64,000 bases of DNA from assembly GCA_028023455.1 (NCBI GenBank), contig JAQFVV010006729.1, positions 248,001 to 312,000 of the forward strand, given 5' to 3'. Origin of the DNA: Epiperipatus broadwayi. Taxonomy: Eukaryota > Onychophora > Udeonychophora > Euonychophora > Peripatidae. A program made the translations under genes and the position numbers. The notes beneath the pieces were generated by a model. It did not search any database, had not been told where the DNA came from, and worked only from the letters and a program-made list of their open reading frames with translations. The stretch's first letter is position 1, and the number at the start of each line of letters is the position of its first letter. Shown in pieces: positions 46,184 through 56,246 of this stretch.

Positions 46184-46260
46184 GGCAGGATGGCTCAGTT
46201 GGTTAGAGCGTTACCTTAAATTTCAATAATCAAGAATCTAAGGACCCAGGTTCGAATCCC
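46184..46260 (+). promoter_or_regulatory. tRNA-like segment with A and B boxes in PLE (right arm)
   Basis: Same tRNA-like block as in the left arm, 35 bases after the coding stop: D-arm GCTC-AGTTGGTTA-GAGC from about 46193 and B box GGTTCGAATCC at 46249-46259. The hammerhead-like motif follows 35 bases later. Confidence 0.6.
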
Positions 46261-46288
46261 ATGCTAGTACTGTCACTGGTCAGGCCAG

Positions 46289-46332
46289 CAACACCTGAAG
46301 AAGAGGGGAGAAAAATACCTCTCGAAACATTG
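46289..46332 (+). ncRNA. Hammerhead-like motif in the PLE 3' region (right arm)
   Basis: Same block as the left arm: CTGAAGA at 46295-46301, stem II, GAAAC at 46324-46328. Here ATT replaces GTT, which destroys the self-complementary ACGT of stem III, so this arm is the weaker version. Confidence 0.5.
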
Positions 46333-46482
46333 TGCATATACTAACCTGTTTGCTGTGATATTACTAACAGTTAGTGCATATACTAACCTGTTTGCTGTGA
46401 TATTATTAACATTTGTTTGCTGTGATATTACTAACAGTTGGTGCATATACTAACCTGTTTGCTGTGATATTACTAACAGTTG
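46332..46482 (+). repeat. PLE 3'-region tandem repeat (right arm)
   Basis: Complementary counterpart of the array at 42808-42958, with the same unit order and one shortened unit. The shared order shows that both arms come from one template. Confidence 0.8.
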
Positions 46483-46607
46483 AATGCATTTGGAATATTT
46501 AACTAAAAATTAAACTTTTCTAAAGACATTCAACACACATATTAGATGATGGAAATAGTCCAATATAAAAATACAGCTAGAACACCATCATCACAAACCT
46601 TCAGAAA

Positions 46608-46612
<5 letters not shown>

Positions 46613-46646
<34 letters not shown>

Positions 46647-46665
46647 TTATATATATATATATATA

Positions 46666-46700
<35 letters not shown>
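46613..46700. repeat. (TA)n microsatellite at the PLE right boundary
   Basis: TA repeats with TTTTTTA and C interruptions. Together with the (TA)n at 42681-42713 they suggest that the PLE went into a TA tract. Confidence 0.9.
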
Positions 46701-46701
<1 letters not shown>

Positions 46702-46704
46702 TTT

Positions 46705-46892
46705 AGTTTAAGTGCAGTGCTCTCAGATCCAAGGCTCCTCACTGATGAAAGCCACAAGCCAGAAATTAGTTTGGGGAAATTGGATAAGTAGCACTAGATG
46801 GGGTTTTTATGCACAAGCCTTCTGGCATCCATTGATTACTCTGTCTTTCTTTGAGTGACACTACTGTATGGAGAGAGTTTTGCCTATTTTAA
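46705..46892 (+). mobile_element. Family B copy, single arm
   Basis: It begins within CAGTGCTCTCAGATCCAAGG, runs through the hammerhead-like block, then CACTAGATGG, AAGCCTTCTGGCATCCATTG, GATTACTCTG and GACACTACTGTATGGAGAGA, ending GTTTTGCC. It is the right arm only of the 3739-4078 type palindrome and is the best preserved copy in the window. Confidence 0.65.
46736..46777 (+). ncRNA. Type I hammerhead motif in family B
   Basis: TCCTCA (46736-46741), CTGATGA (46742-46748), AAGCCACAAGCCA, GAAA (46762-46765), TTAG, T and T at positions 16.1 and 17 (46770-46771), TGGGGA (46772-46777). The core CUGAUGA and GAAA match the consensus exactly and stem I pairs at all six positions with one G-U. Stem II is weak (GC/GC with mismatches at its base), whereas the 3944 copy has GGC/GCC. 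Stem III is U-G here and C-G there. It was probably active in the ancestor and is doubtful now. Confidence 0.6.
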
Positions 46893-47270
46893 CTTGTTTA
46901 GATCTATTATCATGCTCTTTATTTTATATATTTGTAAATGCAAGCTATATAAATCATGATATATAATTTGATTTTATTACTATTATTATTTGACTGTTGA
47001 GGCATTGGCTAATATAAATTGCTAAGTCTATTAATATATGGTGTATCTGAATTTAGTTCCAGTCTACATGATTATTTTGATTGGAGAACTGAATTTAAAG
47101 ACATGTAGATGTCTGAAAATTTCAGATCTTCTTAAGAGTTAAGTATTAGATAGATGCTTAGCTTAAAGTTGATATTTTGAATTTGGTGTTCTAGCTCTGT
47201 ACTGAAGAAAGCCATAGCTCAAAACTGGTCTGGAGATGGGGACAATTCTAGATAAAGATTTTGAATGCAT
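46890..47270 (+). mobile_element. Family F repeat, right copy with hammerhead-like block
   Basis: Inverted partner of 42050-42480. At 47202-47208 it reads CTGAAGA, then an AGC-CATA-GCT hairpin, then CAAAAC, TGG, TC (47229-47230), TGGAGA. This follows hammerhead order with G12 changed to A and a poorly matching stem I. No coding sequence was found. Confidence 0.4.
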
Positions 47271-47300
47271 TCTTTTGTAGCATTTATCATAAAAAAACTT

Positions 47301-47372
47301 GTTTAACACTATTAGAATGTTCTTTATTATATATATATATATATAATAAAATATATATAGTGTTAAACATAG

Positions 47373-47400
<28 letters not shown>
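47301..47400. repeat. TA tract bounded by inverted flanks, then second (TA)n
   Basis: GTTTAACACTA (47301) and TAGTGTTAAAC (ending 47368) bracket TA-rich sequence, followed by (TA)n and GTGTGTGTATG. Confidence 0.75.
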
Positions 47401-47403
<3 letters not shown>

Positions 47404-48369
47404 ATGTTTATCAAGTATTTCATGTTACAAATTTCCAGATGATATGGTTGTTTTTGGAAATAATGGCTCAGAGTTCTAGAAAATATTACAAAAGTTCATG
47501 GATAAAAACAAGAAAGTAGAAAAAGTATGGATGAATTCTAAAAGTTTAAAGTATTGTTCAATTGCTTTTCACAAAAGAAAAAAAAATTAGAAATAATAAA
47601 TAACTATAAATATTTTAAGATTATGAATAATGATAAAACATAATGGATAAAATTAATCATAGAGTTACACCTATTACAAAATGATTTTGGTAGAAATAAC
47701 TAAATATTCAAAGGAAATATGCTTACATGTTTAAAATAGAATGTTTTTAGTAGATGTATTTTATTGATTTTTAAATATGTATCCAGAGTCTTGGAAACTT
47801 GAGAGAAGAGGAATAAAATGATTTTAAATTACTTAATGAAATATGAAGAGAATAACAAGGCAGGATAGAAAATGAAATATAAAGATGTGAGACCAAGTAG
47901 ATGTTATTAATAACATTAAAAAAATAAAAAAAACTGAAATGAAATTAACATAAAATATTTAGAAAGAAATAACTTATCATGTAGATAGTTGAATTAAACT
48001 AGTATTTTGTAATAATATGTGTAAAAAGTATATGCATCAGAAAATTGGATTAAACATGGAAAAATATTCACCCAGCAGTAAATTGATAATGATTAAATCC
48101 AAAAGTTTCAAATGCACAGTTAAAAAAAAATCAAAACGCTTTTCACTGATGAGAGTCATAAACTAAAAACTAGTTTGAGAATATTTGAATTAGACAGCAT
48201 TGGATAATGTTTTACTATATACCAGTATTTGATGTCTAAGTAGTGAGAATAAAAGTTTTTTAACAAGTAGCTTATCGTAATCTTAGTCTGTTTGGTCAAA
48301 AATTGTATTAGAAGACTTATTTTTTTTATTAGATATTTATAACTATAGGTTTGAAGTGTAAAAAAGAAA
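47401..48369. other. AT-rich sequence, nothing recognised
   Basis: No element or frame was supported. A short GAGAGTCATAAACTAAAAAC near 48150 is reminiscent of family B or F but too short to call. Confidence 0.35.
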
Positions 48370-48441
48370 ATGGTTATCATTTATTAATAGTAAAAGATAT
48401 ATTTAATGGTTATCATTTATTAATAGTAAAAGATATATTTA
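48370..48441 (+). repeat. Perfect 36-bp tandem duplication
   Basis: ATGGTTATCATTTATTAATA plus 16 further bases occurs twice in a row, at 48370-48405 and 48406-48441. Confidence 0.9.
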
Positions 48442-48623
48442 ATTTTTAGTTTTAAAAAATAAAAGTCTGTCTAAAGTTTTAAAAAAAACATAACAAAAGA
48501 GATTTGTAATCATTTGTAGATTTATTAAATAGCTGTTACTATAAAGAAATGATTGCCCATATAGCTTTTTAAAGGTGAATTTATGTAATATGCATTAAAT
48601 TAATATGAAAGCAACTGTATTTG

Positions 48624-48820
48624 ATATTTGGGACTTAATGAGGAGACCTATTTGCACAAAATGTATATCAGAAATCATTTCTCTACACTACATCCTCAAC
48701 AAGTCTTTTCAACCATACAGACATTTGGGACTTGTGAGGAGACTTATTTTCCCAAAATGCATATCAGGGACCATTTACCCACACAACATCTCCAACAAGC
48801 ATTTTCAAGCATACATATGA
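48624..48820 (+). repeat. Diverged 97-bp tandem repeat, two units
   Basis: ATTTGGGACTT, GAGGAGAC, CAAAATG, ATATCAG and CAACAAG blocks occur in order at 48624-48720 and 48721-48817. Two forward frames stay open through both units (71 and 66 codons), but the protein pattern matches nothing known and the unit is not a multiple of three. Confidence 0.7.
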
Positions 48821-49477
48821 TAGAATGACAATTGTTGTTTGTCAAAAGTACCCTTCATAACATTATGGCAACTGGAGTTTTAATTTTTTTTTACTATTCA
48901 AAATGCAAATGATATTACTTAGATTAATGATCAGTAATTATTAAGTCAGTAAGAAAAATAAATTATACTTAAACTTATTACAACATGGCACTGTATTCTC
49001 TAGTGGAGACATCTGCATTAAATTAAAGGTTTTCTTATATATAATTACTGCAGAACTGGTGATGTTTAACCTTGTAAATCTAAGTATGCAATGAACTAGA
49101 TTATATAAAATTTTGTTAAAAATAATCCAATAAATATTTTTATTACAGATTCAAATATTGTATACCCATCTTCTATTTATAATAATTATTTCAATAATAA
49201 AAAAATATTTTTAGTTTCGGAGGATAACCATTAACAGTTCCATATTTTAGTTCTAGTTGTTAAATCAATACCTTGTTGGTAGTTTCTCAGCAGTAAAATT
49301 TTAAAAATTGAGTTTACATTAAAATTAGTTTCAGAAATAAATTACATATATATATTTCAACGTATAGATAATAATTTTAGTTTTTTATCATTGTATTAAC
49401 TTAATAGTATGAAAAAAAGGATATATATGTATTATTTGAAGATTTTTAATAATGACATTTTATTTATGGTCATAAGT
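48821..49477. other. AT-rich sequence, nothing recognised
   Basis: No structure was recognised. Confidence 0.4.
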
Positions 49478-50250
49478 TGACTATTTCCGTTATCTAGATA
49501 AATTATCAAATGTTTTTAGAAAAAAAAAGTAATTTATATCTTTCCAAATACATTTAACTGTTAGTAATAGTCACAAGTATTTTTTTCTCTTTTGTATGAA
49601 TTGTTGGTTGATAAATGATAATATGTCATTGGAATTAAAACAATGACTTTCAGATTTGTGAATACTGGAGTTAGATGATCTTCTAAGTAAGCTAGTTTTA
49701 TGGGGGTTTTTTTTTTAATTTTAAAACCAAGATTACTGAATAGTTTCGAAGATTATTGATTTAAGTGGGTGAGTCAATATTTTGCTGATAGAGGTTTATA
49801 AAATGAGTTTTTGCAATAGTAGAAGCCAGCAGAGTAAAATAATCCACAATGTTTATTTGGAAACCATTAAACAAACTTGCCCTTAAAAATAAAAAAATGG
49901 AAAAACTAAAAGAATGTTCATAAATACATGCATAAAATTTCAAGAGGACCCTTATAAATATATATATAAAATTTCTTCCAATTATTGATTTTGGCAAAAT
50001 AGCATAATAGGTTAGAGCATCAGTTTGATTTAGTATTCCTAAATCTAAAAGTCATTGGTTCAAACCCCATGATATATTGTTACAAGTTAGGCCAATAACA
50101 TCTGAAGAAGAGAGAGAAAAATACTACTTAAAATGTTAATATTTCATATTTACTTATGTGTTATTATTAATTGTTAAATAAATTTGAAAAGTTGATAAAT
50201 CAAGTTTAATTTTTCTGAAAATATTTAACAATAAAAATAATCCAGTGATT
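49478..50250. mobile_element. Strongly decayed PLE 3' ends, head-to-head
   Basis: 49486-49705 (minus) aligns with the PLE 3' region: GACTATTTCCGTTATCTA, AAATACATTTAACTGTTAGT, then diverged hammerhead and tRNA-like blocks. 49985-50250 (plus) aligns again: TTTTGGCAAAATAGCATAAT with TAGGTTAGAGCATC (A-box region), GGTTCAAACCCC (B box, near 50059), GGCCAATAACATCTGAAGAA, GAGAGAAAAATACTAC, then AAGTTTAATTTTTC. The coding part is gone. The same outward-facing 3' ends as in the 42.7-46.6 kb insertion are present, so the architecture recurs in an old copy. A tRNA-headed SINE borrowing the PLE tail is an alternative for the right half. Confidence 0.6.
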
Positions 50251-50758
50251 TGTTACTCTAAAAGTTCATATAAAAATTTACATAAACTTTAATTACTAAA
50301 AATGAAAGAATTGAACTGCTATCTGTGGGCATTGGGCTCTAAAATTTACCATAGCTCTGAACCATGTGAGACATTTAACAATTCATCTAGATTATGGATG
50401 TATTATTATGTACAAGAATATATTCAAGAACAAATATATTTTTGTAGACCAGTTCTACTATCTACTTTATATTTAAGTGATTAATAGATGGTAGTTGATA
50501 GAGCTTATTAAATCCACACCCAGTAGTGTTAAATCTATTTAGCTTTATTTCAAATCCTTTTTGGTTTATTGTCTTTATGATGAGGAATGTTTGAATGTGG
50601 ATAAATATCTCTGAGTCTTTTTGGATTTAATGCACTTTTTAATCCATCATCCATCCTTTGATCTTTACTGTATCATTATGTTATCAGTTTGAAATTCAAT
50701 GTTTCTGAGTCAAGCCAACTTGTATACATTATTATATAGATATGAGACTAAAGTATAT
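50251..50758. other. Sequence before the long direct repeat
   Basis: The 60-codon frame 50302-50484 and the 50520-50740 block show no recognisable family. Confidence 0.4.
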
Positions 50759-53700
50759 TGTAATGGTCATGTTTATATAATTTGCTAACAAGACCAAAAG
50801 ATCAAGCAAGGACTCTTAACCAGCATACACAGAGCTACCTCAGTCATTCCTGCATAAGTACACTTCTGACACCACACAGCCCTTCTTCTTTATACAGTGT
50901 AATTTAGCTCAGGGTTCAGCATGGACTCTACTCCTCAGGGTACTTTTGGCAGCACAGACCTTACACATCACTAAATCTAATTTACTACCTTCATATATTA
51001 ATTAATTTACTGATTCATTAACCTGGAATTACATGATTATGGATTTAACTATTTCTTAATGGCTCAAAATGGAATGCTTTAAACAGTGACATACAAAGTT
51101 ATGGATACGCATATTGCTGCAGTTGATAAACTAATTTATTTCTATATGATTATTTCTAGAGTTCTGACTCGCAAATAATGACATTCTTATAATTAATAAT
51201 AATAAAGTAATGTTTCTTGCATGAAATAAAATGATGAATAGGTTTGTGTCCATATTTATTAAAATAATCTACTGGCTTTTATAGAATATATGTAAAGATG
51301 ATAGCAACTACAGAAATAATGTGTACCCTATTTAATCCATAGTGAAAGTATAGGAAGGCTATTAGTCTATTATGGGTTTGACTCTCTAGAGCTATCATCT
51401 ATTTACACTTAATGGGACAATTGTGTATGTGTTAGGTCTTACACTACTTAGACCTATGGCTGAGCATAAGTGAAGGTTGACAGTTAAGAATTAATTAGAA
51501 GCATTGCACTGCTATGTTATGTGTGGGCTGTCACTGGTTGAAAAAATAATAAAGATCAGCTTAGCAATCTGATAGCAGGGTTCACTATTAAAGCAGGATG
51601 TCTCCAGCCACAGAGGTGTTTCTGCTTCTAGTCAAGGGCACATTCCAAAGAAGACACAATGTGTAAATTTAGGATATGAGGTCATTAGGAGCCTTCTGCT
51701 CTGACACAGAATCTAGACCATTGCTAATTCTGAGATTAAGAGCCCAGGCATGCAAAAAAGAGGTATAGCAGGCACTGGATGCTCTGACTATATGCGAACA
51801 AGTGATCCATGCAGGGAAAAGAGGTAGTAAATTATTTAAGAAGACCATTGCAGCATACTTAATTGTATGAATGCAATTATGGAAATAAAATATAATCTAC
51901 TTAATCTTTCATCCATACTAAATTAACATAAAATTCATTTTATAAGATTGCTTATATCTCCATTCAACCCAGTATGACTTATATTGTATGTTAGAACCCA
52001 TTCACAATAAAAATATTAGCCAAATAATTTTTAACATTAAAATCTAATTATATTCTATTTAAAATATGGAAGAATATTAATTACCCATAACACAAACCAA
52101 TAGCGAGGTCCATTCCTTATTACATTACTAATAAATGAGTTATCATTTGATTTATATATATATATATATATTGGTCCGATATATATATATATATGTATAT
52201 ATATAAATCAAATGATAACTCATTTATTAGTAATGTAATAAGGAATGGACCTCGCTATTGGTCCGTGTTATGGGTAATTAATATTCTTCCATATTTTAAA
52301 TAGAATATAATTAGATTTTAATGTTAAAAATTATTTGGTTAATATATATATATATATTACAAGGTACACATAGGTAATGCAATACCAGACTTTAAATAAA
52401 TCACTAATATTATTTTTACATGATGGAAATCTTTAATTATAAACAAAAATACTAACATTATCTTTACATTATGAAAATATTTAATTATAAACTGAATTAA
52501 TATATTATTTTACATTATACAAATCTCTAATCATTATACAGAATTAATGTTATGGTTTTATCATATATTTATAGGGCAACATGTTAAACAAACTTATTTA
52601 TATAGTTGAATGATGATAATATGCTTGACATCTTTCGATAACTCTTAATAGCTTTTAAGAAATAGAAAATAACTTTACTTAACATGATGGTGGTAAAAAA
52701 ATGAAAATTAGTCAATTTACATTTTATTAATCTTACTTTAGTCTATCATTTAACTGAGCATCTTCTCAACTTGTAAGGCCCCATGGGAATGTCAGGGGAA
52801 AAGAAGTGTACAAAACATATTTTTTGCACAAAACTATTTACAATTACTCCCTCCATCAGGCAAGTTTAACATACAAATGAGATAAAATAAAGTTGAATGT
52901 CTAAATAGTTAAGACTGGTAGATTTTGACATAAGTAATAATATTAGATAACTTTATTGATGTTAAGATTAGTGGAAAAAAATACCAATAATTGTATTACA
53001 ATTAGAAAGAGCTGTTGCATATATTTTAACAAAGTTTAGCAAGATTTTAGTGGCTCTGTAGATTTTTCTATGCAGACATTAATACAGAAATTCATAATTT
53101 CTTGGTATCAGCATAGAGTTGTCAGGAGTATAGATGGATTTCAGTCAGGTTGATGGAATTCTCTTCTGGATACCAAACTTGGATGATGACCATGCAGAAC
53201 CCAGTGCCTGACTACTCACTCATGATGACAGGTACTTTAAACATTATTAGAATATCAAAAATAATAAGAATCATAAGATGAATAAATAATAATCAGATCA
53301 ATAACCAAAACCTTCAGAAAAATTATATATATTCTCCAACCAATTTCCCTTTCAAAGCTTACATTCCTAATTTGGAGACCTCGGGTGCACTTTTTGAATT
53401 CTTAATGGATTTGATCCTACTTTTAATTTTAATTACCATTCCATTAGCCTTCTACTTCCTCATACTTCACTTGCTGCTGAGTCAGTTTCCTTGATATTTT
53501 TTCTACCTTTCTTTTAACACCTTTAAACATAAACAGACTCTAAAGGTGTTTGTTCAACTGTAACTATTTCAGCTGATTATAGCTATATATATTTCTTTCT
53601 GTAGTGGCTTCTTTCCATTACCTAACCTTTCCCCATTGTATGTACTACCTTCACATTCCTTTAATTGATTGATCATGCTTTTAACTTTTATTTTAAAATA

Positions 53701-53849
53701 CGATACTTTTAACTTAAATTAACATACAATTGTCCAGACATGCATATTATTAATGTGTGCCAAATATTGAATAATTAATTATATATGATGGGGAAGTGGG
53801 CTATAAATTAAGCAAACCTGAAGCAAGCATATATGCATGCAGACATGCA
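50759..53849 (-). repeat. Long direct repeat, left copy (LTR-like)
   Basis: It matches 56339-60336 in the same order throughout. Examples: GGACTCTTAACCAG, CTCAGGGTTCAGCATG, GTGTGGGCTGTCA, CATTCCAAAGAA, TCGGGTGCAC, GCAAGCATATATGCATGCAG. It lacks the MITE and SINE insertions of the right copy and has instead a private palindromic duplication at 52013-52346. Confidence 0.8.
52013..52346. repeat. Secondary palindrome inside the left long repeat
   Basis: 52013-52150 recurs in near-perfect complement at 52205-52346, with (TA)n and a TTGGTCCGAT core between. The corresponding stretch of the right repeat (about 57540-57705) has only one arm (ATTAATTACCC ... GACCAATAGCAAGGTCCATT), so the second arm was added after the two repeats separated. 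Confidence 0.85.
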
Positions 53850-54414
53850 CAGTATTATATCTGCCAAGTTACACCACCAACAACAACAAAAAAACTTACA
53901 CTTCTTCTGCAGTGAATGAGTTTATCACCAGAAATTTTCTGTGCCAGAGTGTTAGTGTGTGTTTGTTAGTTTTTTTTTTTACTTCTACCCTATTCTTTTA
54001 CTACACTAACTTAAGTCCTGTTATAACAATTTTATTTATATTGTAATTTATTGCCATGGGTTTTTCCTTTTTCTCATTGATCCAATTCAATTTTGAAGCC
54101 ATCATTTTATTATCTATTTGTATTCTTTTACTGGGAATCCTCCACTTGGGTCATATAGTCAGCCATGGTAACACTTTCTTCCTATAGTATATGGTTCATC
54201 ATATAAGGGGATCCACATTTAATCTCCCACTTTAAAACAATACAGGTTTGTCCATCCCTTTTTCTTTTTTTATATAGGCATATGCATAATTGTTTTCTCA
54301 CTACCATTTGACCCTTTTTCCAATTGCTGGTCTGTCAGGTATTAATAAATTCATCTTTATTAACTCAGCTCTCACTTTTCATTGTCCCTAATCAACTCCT
54401 TTGGTATTAGTACT

Positions 54415-54880
54415 ATTTTTAAGGGGTTTGAATCTTGATCCCTAATATATGGTTATCTTCAATTTGGTCTTCATCATGCTTGTCCATCTCCTTTATTATG
54501 GGTATCTCTGTTATTAGTGGGTTCAAATCTTGATGATAAGCATATGATTTCCCTTCTTTGTGATCTTCCTTAGTTATTGGCACATCTGTTATTAGGGGTT
54601 TGGATTTTGATAACCAGTGTGCAATCACACTTCTTCTTGGTCATCATTATTCTCTGTCCATTGTCACTGTAAATCAGTAGTTGATGGGTTTAAATAATGA
54701 TTATCAATGTGCAGTTGCACTTCTTTTTGCTCCTCATTATTAGTAGTCATGTCTGTTGTCAAGGAGTTTGAATCTCGATTGCCAATGTATGTTTGCACTT
54801 CTTAGTCTTTGTCATTATTGGTTGTGTTACTGGTCATTAGTTATTCATGGGGTTGAATCTTTATTATCAATGCGTAGTTG
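54415..54880 (-). repeat. Coding-type tandem repeat, ~75-95 bp units
   Basis: The plus strand shows a GGGTTTGAATCTTGAT-like block near 54422, 54518, 54594, 54685, 54762 and 54847, with TGTT.TTA and GCACTTCTT blocks between. On the minus strand an open stretch (54628-54419) reads KPLITDVPITKEDHKE and then NPLITEIPIIKEMDKHDE, so the repeat once encoded acidic ~25-30-residue units in the presumed gag region. Later units have stops. Confidence 0.65.
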
Positions 54881-55373
54881 CACTTCTTGGTTCTCAATGT
54901 TCAGATAAAGATATTGCTTGTCCAGTGATATATGAATGCTCACAATCCTTGCAAATTGTTGCTGGGATATGGAATATACTGGCCATACTCTTTGTTTGAG
55001 ATATATTTCACCATTAGCTCATTTCTCTTGGACAATCAGGTCAATGCAGATATCTGCCTCTTGTCAATCCAATGCATATCTCTTGTCAATCCAATGCATA
55101 TATAATAAGAACTCTTGGTACTGCTCAAATGTTTGTGGTTGATGGGTAAAGCATGTCCATCAATACCTGTCTACTCCTTCTAAATGGTATTTGGTGAGCA
55201 CTACTTGGTGTGCACCATTTAGTTTATATAATCAAAGATCTCTTGTAAACTTTTTAAATGTTTCTTAGGGATTTTCCCAGGATCTCCTCTGAATATTAGT
55301 ATCTGTAAACCTTGCCTTCCATGAGCCCAAAATGTCCTCAATAATAATTATTGGTACTGTCCAAATGTCAATG

Positions 55374-55715
55374 TCAGTGTGAAATTTTCCACCACCAATC
55401 TCTTGTTGTGTCTCTCAAATAATTCATGGCAAGTGTCAGTTTTAATTCATCTGTTGCTTTATACAAAGAGAAAAGCTCTTTTAAACTTTCAAAATATTCC
55501 ATCAGGTCTTTTCCTCTGTCCCCTCTAAATGCTACTGCTTTTAAAAGTTGACTAACCTCCCATTCTTTTTCATGCTTACTGTCTTTCATTGTTGTCCTTA
55601 TATTAACAAAAAAATTTTTTATGAAATAGTCTGCCTCCACCTGGTCATCATGCTTGCCCAGAAAGGAAAATTTTTGTTTTTGTATATGCTTCTGGAATTG
55701 GTTTTTTTTCCACAC
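55374..55715 (-). pseudogene. gag-like fragment of an LTR retroelement
   Basis: A 113-codon minus-strand frame. Its second half reads FRGDRGKDLMEYFESLKELF, then ATDELKLTLAMNYLRDTTRD and WWW. This fits the retroelement capsid pattern: F-x-G, an aromatic helix, E-W/Y-F, K-L-x-x-A-x-x-Y-L-x-x-x-A-x-x-WW. Such a protein packages element RNA. A second, more broken capsid-like piece (FRGDPGK in a shifted frame) lies at about 55300-55150. No zinc knuckle was found. The frame begins in an inverted repeat shared with 56183-56246, so its first ~20 residues may not belong to gag. Recognition is by pattern only. Confidence 0.45.
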
Positions 55716-56246
55716 ATACCTTACTTTATTCTTAATATTCTGCTGAAAAAACAGCTAGAACTCTATCCTACCTATCTGTATTATTTTGATACTGCTACTG
55801 TCCCTTATTTTTTTTGCCATCTTTTATTCTGCTGTGTATAACAATGGGATTACTCACTCCATATTGCAAAAGAAAAAAAATTTTTTTTGATAATATTATT
55901 TTCATATTGGTGCATCATTTTCTACATGCACTTGTCTTAACATTTTACCAGAATTTTCATTATCATTGCTGGTCAGAACCAAAATTTTACTTAATATTCA
56001 TAACATTATTTTTTAAAAAACCACCAAGGCTGTAACAGTTATATTGTATAAAAAAAATCAAACTGTTTAAATCCAAGCACTCACAAAAAATTTTTGGAAG
56101 GGGTTACTGTTCCAGTTGAACTTCCATGTTATCTGCATTATATGAAAGGTGGTTTACAGCCTCAATATCATATCACTATGTTGTATGTGTGGAAAAAACA
56201 ACCAATTCCAGGAGCATACACAAAAACAAAATTTTCCTTTCTGGGC
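55655..56246. repeat. Inverted repeat with 460-bp spacer
   Basis: 55655-55720 is the complement of 56183-56246: CAGAAAGGAAAATTTT, TTCTGGAATTGG and CCACACATAC against GTATGTGTGG, CCAATTCCAGGAGC and AAAATTTTCCTTTCTG. It lies within the interior of the LTR-like unit. A GGTGGTTTA.GCCTCAA block near 56148 and 56291 is additionally repeated directly. Confidence 0.7.

Larger units (their letters stand above)
42714..46603. mobile_element. Penelope-like element, head-to-head dimer insertion
   Basis: The left arm 42714-44161 (minus orientation, 5'-truncated) and right arm 45129-46576 (plus) are both 1,448 bp and nearly identical. The extra reverse transcriptase sequence of the longer right copy (about 44162-45128) lies between them. 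Both 3' ends point outward. A short tail, CTAGAACACCATCATCACAA plus ACCTTCAG (46577-46604), follows the right end only. Both flanks are (TA)n. Each 3' region contains a tRNA-like segment, a hammerhead-like motif and ~37-bp tandem repeats. Inverted as well as direct partial dimers are a known feature of Penelope insertions. The equal arm length and low divergence make this the youngest element of the window. Confidence 0.85.

Noticed and set aside
46184-46260. Functional tRNA gene
   Set aside because: A and B boxes are good, but the acceptor and T stems do not pair and the anticodon loop is far too long.
46546-46791. 81-codon frame with IYIYIY run
   Set aside because: Translation of a TA microsatellite joined to PLE and family B sequence.
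55548-55841. 97-codon plus frame
   Set aside because: Mostly antisense of the gag-like fragment; hydrophobic composition follows from T-rich sequence.
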